From assembly GCA_937943605.1 (NCBI GenBank), contig CALEAW010000027.1, positions 1 to 30,841 of the forward strand: DNA of 30,841 nt, read 5' to 3'. This stretch comes from an uncultured Sutterella sp. Its GTDB lineage: Bacteria; Pseudomonadota; Gammaproteobacteria; Burkholderiales; Burkholderiaceae_F. The notes below the pieces were generated by a model, which ran no database searches, was not told the origin of the DNA, and was given only the letters and a program-made list of their open reading frames with translations. Of the stretch, positions 6,908 to 14,649 are shown in pieces (positions within the stretch are counted from its first letter, which is position 1; each line of letters starts with the position of its first letter). Position numbers and translations under genes: made by a program.

Positions 6908-7338
6908 TATCGGCGATAACGAGCAGGTGGCGCTCTTAAATTCTTCGGCGCATGATAAAGGTCACCCTTTTTCGCGGAGAATGTCGGACGAGACCCTGGC
7001 TTAATGTCAGGCGATCGATAGTCCGGCATGCTCGCAAGTTCTTGCGCACGCTTTTCATACTCTTCAGGCGTTTCTAAACGAAACAACACTTCGTCATTTT
7101 TCACCATATAAAGCTCACGACGAGCGCGCTCTTCAATGGCGTCACGCTGATGAACCAATGAATAAAGTTCAGCACTGAGCTCTTCATTACGTTCACGCTG
7201 TACGCGGTTCGCTTCGTTTTGCACCTGTAGAGATTGTTCAAGTTCCGCTGCACGGAACCAGGCACCGCTAGGTCCAAAGAGCTGATAGCCCACGACCGCG
7301 ATGCCTGCCATAAGACAGAGCATGAAAATTCGCGTCAT
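6907..7338 (-). CDS. ftsB: Cell division protein FtsB (septum formation initiator family)
   Basis: A 143-residue bitopic inner-membrane protein: one N-terminal helix (about residues 4-22), a periplasmic coiled coil (about 30-75, rich in Glu/Gln/Arg with heptad spacing), then a segment with ARRELYMVKNDEVLFRL, the typical conserved end of FtsB. FtsB joins FtsL and FtsQ to activate septal peptidoglycan synthesis. E. coli FtsB is about 103 residues; here about 40 extra residues, basic and Pro-rich, form a tail after LETPEEYEKR. Its place 18 bases downstream of eno is the classical eno-ftsB arrangement, so it is co-transcribed with pyrG-kdsA-eno. Confidence 0.9.
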   Translation of the reverse strand: MTRIFMLCLMAGIAVVGYQLFGPSGAWFRAAELEQSLQVQNEANRVQRERNEELSAELYSLVHQRDAIEERARRELYMVKNDEVLFRLETPEEYEKRAQELASMPDYRSPDIKPGSRPTFSAKKGDLYHAPKNLRAPPARYRR

Positions 7339-7356
7339 GCCCTAACTCCACACCGA

Positions 7357-8646
7357 TTACTTACGGATGCAGTAGAAGGCATCAAAGCCAGGATACACGG
7401 CCACTTCGTCGAGATGTTCTTCGATACGAAGCAACTGGTTGTACTTGGCCATACGGTCAGAACGGCTCATCGAACCCGTCTTGATCTGACCCGCATTGAG
7501 ACCCACAGCGATGTCGGCGATCGTGCTGTCTTCAGTTTCACCAGAGCGATGAGACACAACAGCCGTGTAGCCAGCGCGCTTGGCCATTTCGATGGCTTCA
7601 AACGTTTCGGTGAGCGTACCGATCTGGTTCACCTTGATGAGGATGGAGTTAGCCACACCCTTTTCGATACCTTCCTTGAGGATGGCTGGATTCGTCACAA
7701 AGAGGTCGTCACCCACCAACTGGACACGCTTACCCAAAGCGGCGGTCAGCTTGGCCCAACCTTCCCAGTCACCTTCAGCCATACCGTCTTCAATGGAGAT
7801 AATCGGATACTTGTCGCACCAACCCTTCAACACATCGATCCATTCTTCGGCCGTCAACGAAGCGCCAGAAGACTTCTTCATCATGTACTTGCCGTTATCG
7901 AAGAATTCGCTCGAAGCGCAGTCAAGACCGATCATAATGTCCTTACCCGGTTCGTAGCCGGCAGCCTTGATGGCTTCAAGGATCAATTCGATGGCTTCTT
8001 CGTGGCTTTCGCACTTCGGAGCAAAACCACCTTCGTCACCCACAGCCGTGGACATGCCACGCGCATTGATGATCTTCTTCAAGGCGTGGAAGGTTTCAGC
8101 ACCATAACGAAGGGCTTCACGGAAGCTCGGAGCACCTGCCGGAATAATCATGAATTCCTGAAGGTCGAGGTTGTTGTTAGCGTGAGCACCACCGTTGATG
8201 ACGTTCATCATCGGCACAGGCATCTGAAGGGCGCCCATACCGCCGAAGTAGCGATAAAGCGGCATGCCAGCTTCTTCAGCAGCGGCACGGGCCACAGCCA
8301 TAGACACAGCGAGAATCGCGTTGGCACCGAGACGGCCCTTATTTTCCGTACCATCAAGAGCAATCATCGTACGGTCGATGTAAGCCTGATCAGAGGCTTC
8401 GAGACCCAAAATCGCATCGGCGATTTCGCCAGTCACGTTAGCGACAGCGGTCTGAACACCCTTGCCGCAATAACGCTTCGGATCCTTGTCGCGAAGTTCG
8501 AGGGCTTCACGCACACCGGTGGAAGCACCAGAAGGCACAGCAGCACGACCCATCGCACCGCTTTCGAGCCAAACTTCGGCTTCAACGGTCGGGTTGCCAC
8601 GGCTGTCGAGAACTTCACGGCCGATCACATCAATAATAGCGCTCAT
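7357..8646 (-). CDS. eno: Enolase
   Basis: A 429-residue enolase, converting 2-phosphoglycerate to phosphoenolpyruvate in glycolysis; also a degradosome component in many proteobacteria. Conserved landmarks are VIGREVLDSRGNPTVE at the N-terminus, the mobile loop PSGASTG, the metal site SIEDG and GDDLFVTN, catalytic Lys in LIKVNQIGT, and SHRSGETEDS near the C-terminus. Length is normal. Start ATG 8644-8646 is preceded by AAAGGATC. It lies between kdsA (71 bases upstream) and ftsB. Confidence 0.98.
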   Translation of the reverse strand: MSAIIDVIGREVLDSRGNPTVEAEVWLESGAMGRAAVPSGASTGVREALELRDKDPKRYCGKGVQTAVANVTGEIADAILGLEASDQAYIDRTMIALDGTENKGRLGANAILAVSMAVARAAAEEAGMPLYRYFGGMGALQMPVPMMNVINGGAHANNNLDLQEFMIIPAGAPSFREALRYGAETFHALKKIINARGMSTAVGDEGGFAPKCESHEEAIELILEAIKAAGYEPGKDIMIGLDCASSEFFDNGKYMMKKSSGASLTAEEWIDVLKGWCDKYPIISIEDGMAEGDWEGWAKLTAALGKRVQLVGDDLFVTNPAILKEGIEKGVANSILIKVNQIGTLTETFEAIEMAKRAGYTAVVSHRSGETEDSTIADIAVGLNAGQIKTGSMSRSDRMAKYNQLLRIEEHLDEVAVYPGFDAFYCIRK

Positions 8647-8717
8647 CTTTGATCCTTTTGTTTTCAGAAGAAAGGTCTGCCCATCACTCCCCTGAGCGAC
8701 GGGCGTATCTATTAATT

Positions 8718-9575
8718 TTACTGCGAGATCACGTCTTCGAGGAAGGGACGAGCCTTCACGAGACGATCAATTTCAACGAGACTCGTCAAAAGAGCCTTCA
8801 TATGGGCAAGTGGCACCAAATTCGGACCGTCACTCTTAGCGGTCGCAGGGGTCGGATGCGTTTCCATAAAGAGGCCAGCGACCCCAGTCGCCACAGCCGC
8901 TCGAGATAACACTGGCACAAACTGACGTTGGCCGCCCGAACACGTCCCATTGCCGCCCGGCAACTGCACGGAGTGCGTTGCGTCAAAAACCACAGGCGCA
9001 TTTGTTTGGCGCATGATCGCCAAGCTGCGCATATCGGAGACCAAGTTGCCATACCCAAAGGAAGCACCGCGCTCACACACCGTAAAGACGTCTGGATCAA
9101 GCCCCGCTTCGGCCGCAGCTTCGCGTGCCTTTTCAACGACATTCACCATGTCGCCTGGTGCTAAGAACTGACCCTTTTTGATATTCACAGGCTTACCCGA
9201 CACGGCGCAAGCACGAATAAAGTCCGTCTGACGGCAAAGAAAAGCTGGCGTCTGGAGCATATCCACTACACTCGCCACCACAGGCACCTCTGCCTCAGTA
9301 TGAACGTCCGTCAACACTGGCACCCCTACCTTTTCACGAACCGAGGCCAAAATACGCAACCCTTCGTCGATCCCAGGACCACGGAAAGAGTGCGAAGACG
9401 TACGGTTTGCTTTGTCGTAGCTAGCCTTAAAGAGATAAGGAATCCCGAGTTCATCGGTGATTTCTTTCATCGTGGAAGCGATATCAATGGCCATCTGTTC
9501 ACTTTCAAGGACGCAGGGACCAGCGATCAGAAAGAACGGGCGGTCAAGGCCGATGTCAAAACCGCAGAGCTTCAT
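8718..9575 (-). CDS. kdsA: 3-deoxy-8-phosphooctulonate (KDO-8-P) synthase
   Basis: A 285-residue enzyme condensing arabinose 5-phosphate with phosphoenolpyruvate to KDO-8-phosphate, the first committed step to the KDO of lipopolysaccharide. Motifs seen: FFLIAGPCVLES, KASYDKANRTS, SFRGPGIDEGL, GNLVSDMRSL and FDATHSVQLPGG. The ATG at 9573-9575 is chosen because GGAGGAAG lies five bases upstream; an upstream in-frame start would add 11 residues that read through this Shine-Dalgarno. It follows pyrG after 142 bases containing a possible partial terminator and leads into eno. Confidence 0.97.
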   Translation of the reverse strand: MKLCGFDIGLDRPFFLIAGPCVLESEQMAIDIASTMKEITDELGIPYLFKASYDKANRTSSHSFRGPGIDEGLRILASVREKVGVPVLTDVHTEAEVPVVASVVDMLQTPAFLCRQTDFIRACAVSGKPVNIKKGQFLAPGDMVNVVEKAREAAAEAGLDPDVFTVCERGASFGYGNLVSDMRSLAIMRQTNAPVVFDATHSVQLPGGNGTCSGGQRQFVPVLSRAAVATGVAGLFMETHPTPATAKSDGPNLVPLAHMKALLTSLVEIDRLVKARPFLEDVISQ

Positions 9576-9597
9576 AAAAACTTCCTCCAAATATACG

Positions 9598-9640
9598 AAA
9601 AAAGGCAACCCCCGAACTGAAGCGCTCGATTGGCTGCCTT
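9598..9640 (-). terminator. Weak terminator between pyrG and kdsA
   Basis: On the minus strand AAGGCA (9640-9635) pairs with TGCCTT (9607-9602) and is followed by TTTT (9601-9598). The 27-base loop and six-base stem suggest partial termination, which would tune kdsA-eno-ftsB expression relative to pyrG. Confidence 0.4.
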
Positions 9641-9669
9641 CTTTATCTATGCGTTAGGTGTGACCCAAC

Positions 9670-11322
9670 TTAGGCCTGAGCCTTCTTGTCTGCCTGGGCA
9701 ATCGCGGCTTCGATGTAAGCCTGGAAGAGCGGATGACCAAAGCGCGGGCTCGACGTGAATTCCGGATGGAACTGAACCGCAAAGAAGAACGGATGATCCG
9801 GCAATTCCATCATTTCAGGCAAGTGTTCGGTCGGGGTCTTGGCTGAAATCACCATGCCCTTTTCTTCGAACTGAGCCACATAGGCGTTGTTCACTTCATA
9901 GCGATGACGATGGCGTTCGGCCACGACGTCGCCATAGATGCGGTGAGCCAACGTACCCGTAGCCACAGGCACTTCCTGACGGCCAAGGCGCATCGTACCG
10001 CCCAAGTCGGACGATTCGTCACGCTTCTGAACGGCGCCAGAACGATCCTTCCATTCCGTGATGAGCGCAACCACTGGGTGAGCCGTATCCGGATCCAATT
10101 CGGTGGAGTTGGCGCCGCCCAAACCACAAACGTGGCGAGCGAATTCAATCACAGCCATCTGCATACCGAGACAGATACCGAGGAACGGAATCTTATTCAA
10201 GCGAGCATATTCGATGGCCTTGATCATGCCTTCGGTGCCGCGCTTACCAAAGCCACCTGGCACGAGGATCGCGTCAACGTCGGCGAGAATCTTTTCAGCG
10301 CCTTCTTCTTCGACCTGGCTAGCGTCAACATAACGAATCTTGACACGGGTTTCCGTACGGATACCAGCGTGGTTAAGGGCTTCGTTGAGGGACTTATAGC
10401 TGTCGGCATAGTCAACATACTTACCGACCATGGCCACCGTCACTTCACGCTTCGGATTCTTGATGCGACGAACGATATCTTCCCAAGCAGAAAGATCAGC
10501 AGGTTTCGTTTCGAGACCAAGCTTCTTGCAAACGAGGTCATCAAGATGCTGAGCATGAAGCATCAACGGCACTTCGTAAATCGTGGAAGCGTCAGCCACG
10601 CTGATCACGCAGTCCATCGGCACATTGGAGAAGAGAGAAATCTTGGCACGTTCGCCTTCGGGAATCATGTGCTCAGCGCGGCAGAGCAACATATCCGGAT
10701 AAACACCTTCTTCACGGAGCTTCTGCACAGAGTGCTGTGTCGGCTTCGTCTTGAGTTCGCCAGCGGATGGAATCCACGGGCAAAGCGTCAAGTGGATAAA
10801 GCAGGTGTTGTTACGACCCACACGGAAGGACATCTGACGAACAGCTTCAACGAACGGCAAGGATTCAATGTCGCCCACCGTACCGCCGATTTCAACCACG
10901 GCCACATCAGGCTTACCATCAAACGTGGAAGCAGCGCCGCGCTGAATGAATTCCTGGATTTCGTTCGTGATATGCGGAATCACCTGAACAGTCTTACCGA
11001 GGTATTCACCACGACGTTCCTTACGAAGCACGCTTTCATAGATCTGACCCGACGTGAAGTTGTTGGGCTTATGCATCTTCGTAGAGATGAAACGTTCATA
11101 GTGACCGAGGTCGAGGTCGGTTTCCGCCCCGTCTTCCGTCACAAAAACTTCACCGTGTTGGAAAGGCGACATCGTGCCCGGGTCGACGTTGATATACGGA
11201 TCGAGCTTGATCATGGTCACCTTCAGACCACGAGATTCCAGAATAGCCGCTAACGAAGCGGCGGCGATGCCTTTACCCAAAGAAGAGACAACGCCGCCGG
11301 TCACAAATACGTACTTGGTCAT
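9670..11322 (-). CDS. pyrG: CTP synthase
   Basis: A 550-residue CTP synthase, which aminates UTP to CTP using glutamine and ATP. The N-terminal synthetase domain begins MTKYVFVTGGVVSSLGKG and contains KLDPYINVDPGTMSPFQHG; the C-terminal class I glutamine amidotransferase domain has the nucleophile elbow PFLGICLGMQ and the catalytic His-Glu in QFHPEF. The ATG at 11320-11322 gives the canonical N-terminus; the GTG five codons upstream is less likely. It is the first gene of pyrG-kdsA-eno-ftsB, and a perfect TATAAT lies 47 bases upstream. Confidence 0.98.
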   Translation of the reverse strand: MTKYVFVTGGVVSSLGKGIAAASLAAILESRGLKVTMIKLDPYINVDPGTMSPFQHGEVFVTEDGAETDLDLGHYERFISTKMHKPNNFTSGQIYESVLRKERRGEYLGKTVQVIPHITNEIQEFIQRGAASTFDGKPDVAVVEIGGTVGDIESLPFVEAVRQMSFRVGRNNTCFIHLTLCPWIPSAGELKTKPTQHSVQKLREEGVYPDMLLCRAEHMIPEGERAKISLFSNVPMDCVISVADASTIYEVPLMLHAQHLDDLVCKKLGLETKPADLSAWEDIVRRIKNPKREVTVAMVGKYVDYADSYKSLNEALNHAGIRTETRVKIRYVDASQVEEEGAEKILADVDAILVPGGFGKRGTEGMIKAIEYARLNKIPFLGICLGMQMAVIEFARHVCGLGGANSTELDPDTAHPVVALITEWKDRSGAVQKRDESSDLGGTMRLGRQEVPVATGTLAHRIYGDVVAERHRHRYEVNNAYVAQFEEKGMVISAKTPTEHLPEMMELPDHPFFFAVQFHPEFTSSPRFGHPLFQAYIEAAIAQADKKAQA

Positions 11323-11369
11323 GAAGAAGAGCCCCACGCAAGGAGGTGTACAAAAAAATTAAAGCCGAG

Positions 11370-11375
11370 ATTATA
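11370..11375 (-). promoter_or_regulatory. -10 box of the pyrG operon promoter
   Basis: A perfect TATAAT on the minus strand in the context AGGTATAATCTCGG. The -35 region is poor. Transcription would start near 11363, giving a leader of about 40 bases that begins with a pyrimidine- and T-rich stretch. Confidence 0.5.
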
Positions 11376-11461
11376 CCTGAACTCTAACGATTGCACGCAT
11401 TGTCCTGACGAACTTGCGCTTTTCATATCGTTTTCTCAGGCTGATTTTTTAATTGTACGAG

Positions 11462-11498
11462 AAAACCATAGGCGAAGACAGGATTTTTCTGCTTCGCC
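11462..11498 (-). terminator. Intrinsic terminator of the CDF exporter gene
   Basis: On the minus strand GGCGAAG-CAG pairs with CTG-a-CTTCGCC (arms 11498-11489 and 11481-11471, one bulged A) and is followed by TATGGTTTTC. It lies 17 bases past the stop codon. Confidence 0.75.
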
Positions 11499-11515
11499 GA
11501 TCGGTTTCACTCGCA

Positions 11516-12550
11516 TTAATCGAGTTTATCGAGATCTAACACTGGCGCCGTTGGCGCAGCCTTAGGATTGTCAAAGTCTTCGTGACAGATCCCCTGACGG
11601 CAAACTTCGCAATCCTCTTCATTGCCGCTAAAGTCCCATTCAGGCTGAACAGTCACATGGTCGATATGAAATTCATCATGAAGCTGCTTGCGAAGGACGT
11701 CCAAAATCTTCGGCCAGCATTCAGGACTTTCAATATGTACGTGGCACTGAATCGCACCGTGTCCCGGGCTCATCGTCCACACATGTAAGTCATGGACACG
11801 ATTGACACCAGGGATCGCTTCGATGCTACGACCCACACTAAAGTAATTCACGCCTTCAGGGACACCATCCAACAACACACGGGTCGAGTCCCGCAACAAT
11901 TCCCACGTCGCGTGTAAGAGTAAACCGCACACCAACATCGAAAGAATCGGGTCAGCAATCGTCGGACCACCAAAGAAGATGATGATCCCGGCAATAATGG
12001 CCGCGACAGAGCCTAACAAGTCGCCCATCACGTGCAAAAGTGCCGCACGTGTATTCATGTTCTTTTTGTCTCGAGAAAGCGACCATGCCACCAAGATATT
12101 GATCACCAAACCAATACTTGCAATGGTCATCACCGAAAGACCTGAAACGGGCTGCGGCTCCATGATGCGAGAAATGGCTTCAGAGAAAATCCAAATCACA
12201 ACGCCCAACATAATGAGGCCATTAATAAAAGCCGCCAAGACTTCAATTCGGCCATGACCAAACGAATGGTCACTATCAGCCCCTTTTTGCGCGAGCTTAT
12301 TCGCGATCAGCGCAAATAAAAGGCTTGCCGAATCCGTCACCATGTGACCAGCGTCACCGATCAAGGCGAGCGAATTGCCCCAAATACCACCAATTAATTC
12401 AACAATCGAAAAGCCTAGCGTCAAAGCGACGGCAAAACCCAAAACACTCGTTTTGGTTTTTTCAGCGGCATGTAACCAATGGCTATCACCACGGCCGTGG
12501 CTCGTAAAACTTTCATCAGGGGTCGTCGTCATATGTTTTTCTTCAGACAT
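11516..12550 (-). CDS. Cation diffusion facilitator exporter (CzcD/ZitB type)
   Basis: A 344-residue inner-membrane metal/proton antiporter of the CDF family. Six hydrophobic helices are visible. The metal-site motifs are HMVTD (H69-D73, helix II) and HVMGD (H173-D177, helix V), the His-Asp pattern typical of zinc (and cadmium) exporters. A C-terminal cytosolic ferredoxin-like domain contains DLHVWTMSPG, followed by a short Cys motif CEVCRQGIC that could bind metal. The N-terminus has scattered His residues. The first ATG (12548-12550) lacks a clear Shine-Dalgarno; the second Met (residue 7) is an alternative. It lies downstream of argG but behind a strong terminator, so it is probably separate. 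Zinc is the likeliest substrate, by family only. Confidence 0.9.
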   Translation of the reverse strand: MSEEKHMTTTPDESFTSHGRGDSHWLHAAEKTKTSVLGFAVALTLGFSIVELIGGIWGNSLALIGDAGHMVTDSASLLFALIANKLAQKGADSDHSFGHGRIEVLAAFINGLIMLGVVIWIFSEAISRIMEPQPVSGLSVMTIASIGLVINILVAWSLSRDKKNMNTRAALLHVMGDLLGSVAAIIAGIIIFFGGPTIADPILSMLVCGLLLHATWELLRDSTRVLLDGVPEGVNYFSVGRSIEAIPGVNRVHDLHVWTMSPGHGAIQCHVHIESPECWPKILDVLRKQLHDEFHIDHVTVQPEWDFSGNEEDCEVCRQGICHEDFDNPKAAPTAPVLDLDKLD

Positions 12551-12643
12551 GTTTTTTATCGATTTTATGAGCGCATCACCTAGACACGCTGACTACGGAT
12601 GACATTTTGCCAAGATTACCTGAAATTCGTGTGACGAGCATCC

Positions 12644-12686
12644 AAAAAAAATAACTCCTGCGACAGTAAGAAACCATCACAGGAGT
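12644..12686 (-). terminator. Intrinsic terminator of argG
   Basis: On the minus strand ACTCCTG (12686-12680) pairs with CAGGAGT (12660-12654), and the second arm leads into TATTTTTTTT (T8 at 12651-12644). The stem is seven bases with a 19-base loop. It ends argG ahead of the CDF exporter gene. Confidence 0.75.
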
Positions 12687-12713
12687 CATTTTGCGTTTAA
12701 GGCGTCGCGTTGT

Positions 12714-14039
12714 TTACTTGCCCGTCAACATTGAGACCGAGCCGCCACCAGCGAGAAGACCTGCCTGAGCGTAGATGCCCAACTTGGCGCGCGTATCCGT
12801 AATGTCAAGGTTACGCATCGTCAACTGACCGATACGATCCACAGCCGTGAACATCGAATCACCCTTTTCCATCGTCAAGCGTTCGGGTTCATACGTGAGG
12901 TTCGGGCTCTTCGTCGAGAGGATCGTGTAGTCGTTACCGCGGCGCAATTCGAGCGTGACTTCACCCGTCACTGCACGAGCCACCCAACGCATCGCGCTTT
13001 CGCGAAGCATCAAGGCCTGACTATCGAACCAGCGACCCTGGTAGAGGTAGCGACCCAACTTGATACCGTTAATGCGATATTCAGCAATCGTATCTTCATT
13101 GTGGATACCCGTCACGAGACGTTCGTAGGCCACAAAGAGGAGTGCCATCCCCGGGGCTTCATAGATACCACGAGACTTGGCTTCAATGATGCGGTTTTCG
13201 ATCTGGTCAGACATACCGAAGCCATGGCGGCCACCGATACGGTTCGCTTCTTCCATCAAAGCTACCGGATTGGCAAACTTCTGACCATTGATGGCCACTG
13301 GCACACCTTCACGGAATTCGATCGTTACCGTTTCAGCGTCCACCTTGACATCATCACGCCAGAAAGCAACGCCCATGATCGGCTCGACAATCTTCATGTG
13401 AGATTCGAGGCTTTCAAGATCCTTGGCTTCGTGCGTCGCACCGAGCATATTGGAGTCGGTCGAATAAGCCTTTTCGGCGCTCATACGATAGTTAAAACCT
13501 TCCTTTTGCAAGAACGCGGACATTTCAGCACGGCCACCGAGTTCAGAGATGAACTGCGTATCGAGCCAAGGCTTATAGATCTGAAGGTTAGGATTGGCAA
13601 GCAAGCCATAACGATAGAAGCGTTCGATGTCGTTACCCTTATAGGTCGAACCGTCACCCCAGATATTGACCCCGTCTTCACGCATCGCAGCCACGAGCAT
13701 CGTACCCGTCACAGCGCGACCCAACGGCGTCGTATTGAAGTAGAGCTGACCAGCCGTCGAGATGTGGAAGGCACCAGCCTGAATTGCGGCAAAGCCTTCA
13801 TTCACCAACTGTTCACGGCAGTCGATCAAACGGGCATTTTCAGCACCGTACTCCATGGCACGACGAGGAATCGCTTCGTAATCATTTTCATCGGGCTGAC
13901 CAAGATGGGCCGTATAGGCGTACGGGAGGGCGCCCTTATTCTTCATCCAGCGAAGTGCTGCGCTCGTATCAAGACCACCGGAAAAGGCAATACCAACTTT
14001 CTGGCCGACGGGAACGCTTTGGAGAATCGTTTGAGACAT
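12714..14039 (-). CDS. argG: Argininosuccinate synthase
   Basis: A 441-residue enzyme joining citrulline and aspartate with ATP, the penultimate step of arginine synthesis. The ATP pyrophosphatase P-loop GIAFSGGLDTSAALRW is near residue 16, and IWGDGSTYKGNDIERF and EAPGMALLFVAYERL are recognisable. Length and sequence fit the longer E. coli-type ArgG (about 447) rather than the shorter form (about 400) of many other bacteria. No other arginine genes are nearby. On the minus strand its leader contains two mutually exclusive hairpins, one with a T7 tail, suggesting attenuation. It is divergent from the asparaginase gene. Confidence 0.97.
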   Translation of the reverse strand: MSQTILQSVPVGQKVGIAFSGGLDTSAALRWMKNKGALPYAYTAHLGQPDENDYEAIPRRAMEYGAENARLIDCREQLVNEGFAAIQAGAFHISTAGQLYFNTTPLGRAVTGTMLVAAMREDGVNIWGDGSTYKGNDIERFYRYGLLANPNLQIYKPWLDTQFISELGGRAEMSAFLQKEGFNYRMSAEKAYSTDSNMLGATHEAKDLESLESHMKIVEPIMGVAFWRDDVKVDAETVTIEFREGVPVAINGQKFANPVALMEEANRIGGRHGFGMSDQIENRIIEAKSRGIYEAPGMALLFVAYERLVTGIHNEDTIAEYRINGIKLGRYLYQGRWFDSQALMLRESAMRWVARAVTGEVTLELRRGNDYTILSTKSPNLTYEPERLTMEKGDSMFTAVDRIGQLTMRNLDITDTRAKLGIYAQAGLLAGGGSVSMLTGK

Positions 14040-14121
14040 AGTGTGTAAATTCTGTAGAGATTGTGTTGTTGTTTACCCAGCAACCTGGGGCCTGTGTCGG
14101 AGCATTATCCCCTCTCTTCAG

Positions 14122-14179
14122 AAAAAAAGTGGTCTCAAACTGAGGCTATTTGAACCTTTTTGAAGAGTCCTCAAATAGC
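14122..14179 (-). promoter_or_regulatory. argG: Attenuator-like competing hairpins in the argG leader
   Basis: Read on the minus strand: GCTATTTGA (14179-14171) pairs perfectly with TCAAATAGC (14153-14145). The alternative is GGTTCAAA (14156-14149) pairing with TTTGAGACC (14139-14131, one bulged A and one G-U pair), followed two bases later by T7 (14128-14122). The two stems share TCAAA, so they exclude each other: the first would act as antiterminator, the second as terminator. The T-run is 83 bases before argG. No leader peptide or known riboswitch was recognised, and the promoter is not clear. Confidence 0.4.
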
Positions 14180-14515
14180 TTGGGACATATTACCTAGAGT
14201 AAACAAACCTTCTGAACAAATGGTCGACATTTACGACAAATTAGACGGCGAACCACATCGCATTGGCGACCAAAACTTCTGAGGCAAAAAATCGTTCTTC
14301 GGGTTAACGCTAAACGCCTGTAACAAAGTGTATTCAGCAAAAACGAGTCACATCACTCGCACGAATTGATCTTATTTTCCATTGGGGTTTTCCTATTTTT
14401 GAAGAAAACTAGTTCTAGGTCAAACACCTTATGTTTATTTTGTGCCTTTTCTTCATACAACAGATACACTTTCGACGGTATCGGGTGCCTGGTCTTCAAG
14501 GGACACGAGGACTAG

Positions 14516-14629
14516 CCTACGTCATCAGGACCACGATGCGTAGGGACAACAAAGGCATCCGACTGAACACGCATAGTTTCTATGCAACGTCATCAATAGT
14601 TGATGAAACGCGCGACTCAAGCGTTTCAT
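14516..14629 (+). promoter_or_regulatory. Chain of four stem-loops in the asparaginase leader
   Basis: Four hairpins in 114 bases just before the Shine-Dalgarno: CCTACG-t-CATC/GATG-CGTAGG (14516-14544), GCATAG-TTT-CTATGC (14571-14585), CATCAA-TAG-TTGATG (14591-14605), and ATGAAACGC/GCGTTTCAT (14603-14629, nine-base loop). The third and fourth overlap and exclude each other. ACGTCATCA occurs twice (14519-14527 and 14587-14595), at the bases of stems one and three. The rest of the 610-bp gap 14040-14649 holds the argG leader; 14180-14515 shows no clear gene, only a weak promoter candidate (TTGTGC at 14440, TACACT at 14465, spacer 19). Confidence 0.45.
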
Positions 14630-14649
14630 TGAATGAGGAGTGATACATC

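Noticed and set aside
7234..8652. A 472-codon plus-strand open frame opposite eno and ftsB
   Set aside because: It is antisense to enolase, runs across the eno-ftsB junction, and matches no family. Long antisense frames arise here from codon bias.
9904..11253. A 449-codon plus-strand open frame opposite pyrG
   Set aside because: Antisense shadow of CTP synthase with the same biased composition and no start signals.
13101..14048. A 315-codon plus-strand open frame opposite argG
   Set aside because: Antisense shadow of argininosuccinate synthase without a ribosome-binding site or recognisable motif.
14376..14390. TTGAT half-site upstream of the asparaginase gene as an FNR box
   Set aside because: E. 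coli ansB is FNR-controlled, so I looked for TTGAT-N4-ATCAA; only one half-site is present.
14431..14643. A 70-codon frame in the asparaginase leader
   Set aside because: It lacks a Shine-Dalgarno, has no protein-like pattern, and runs through the four stem-loops, which explain the sequence better.
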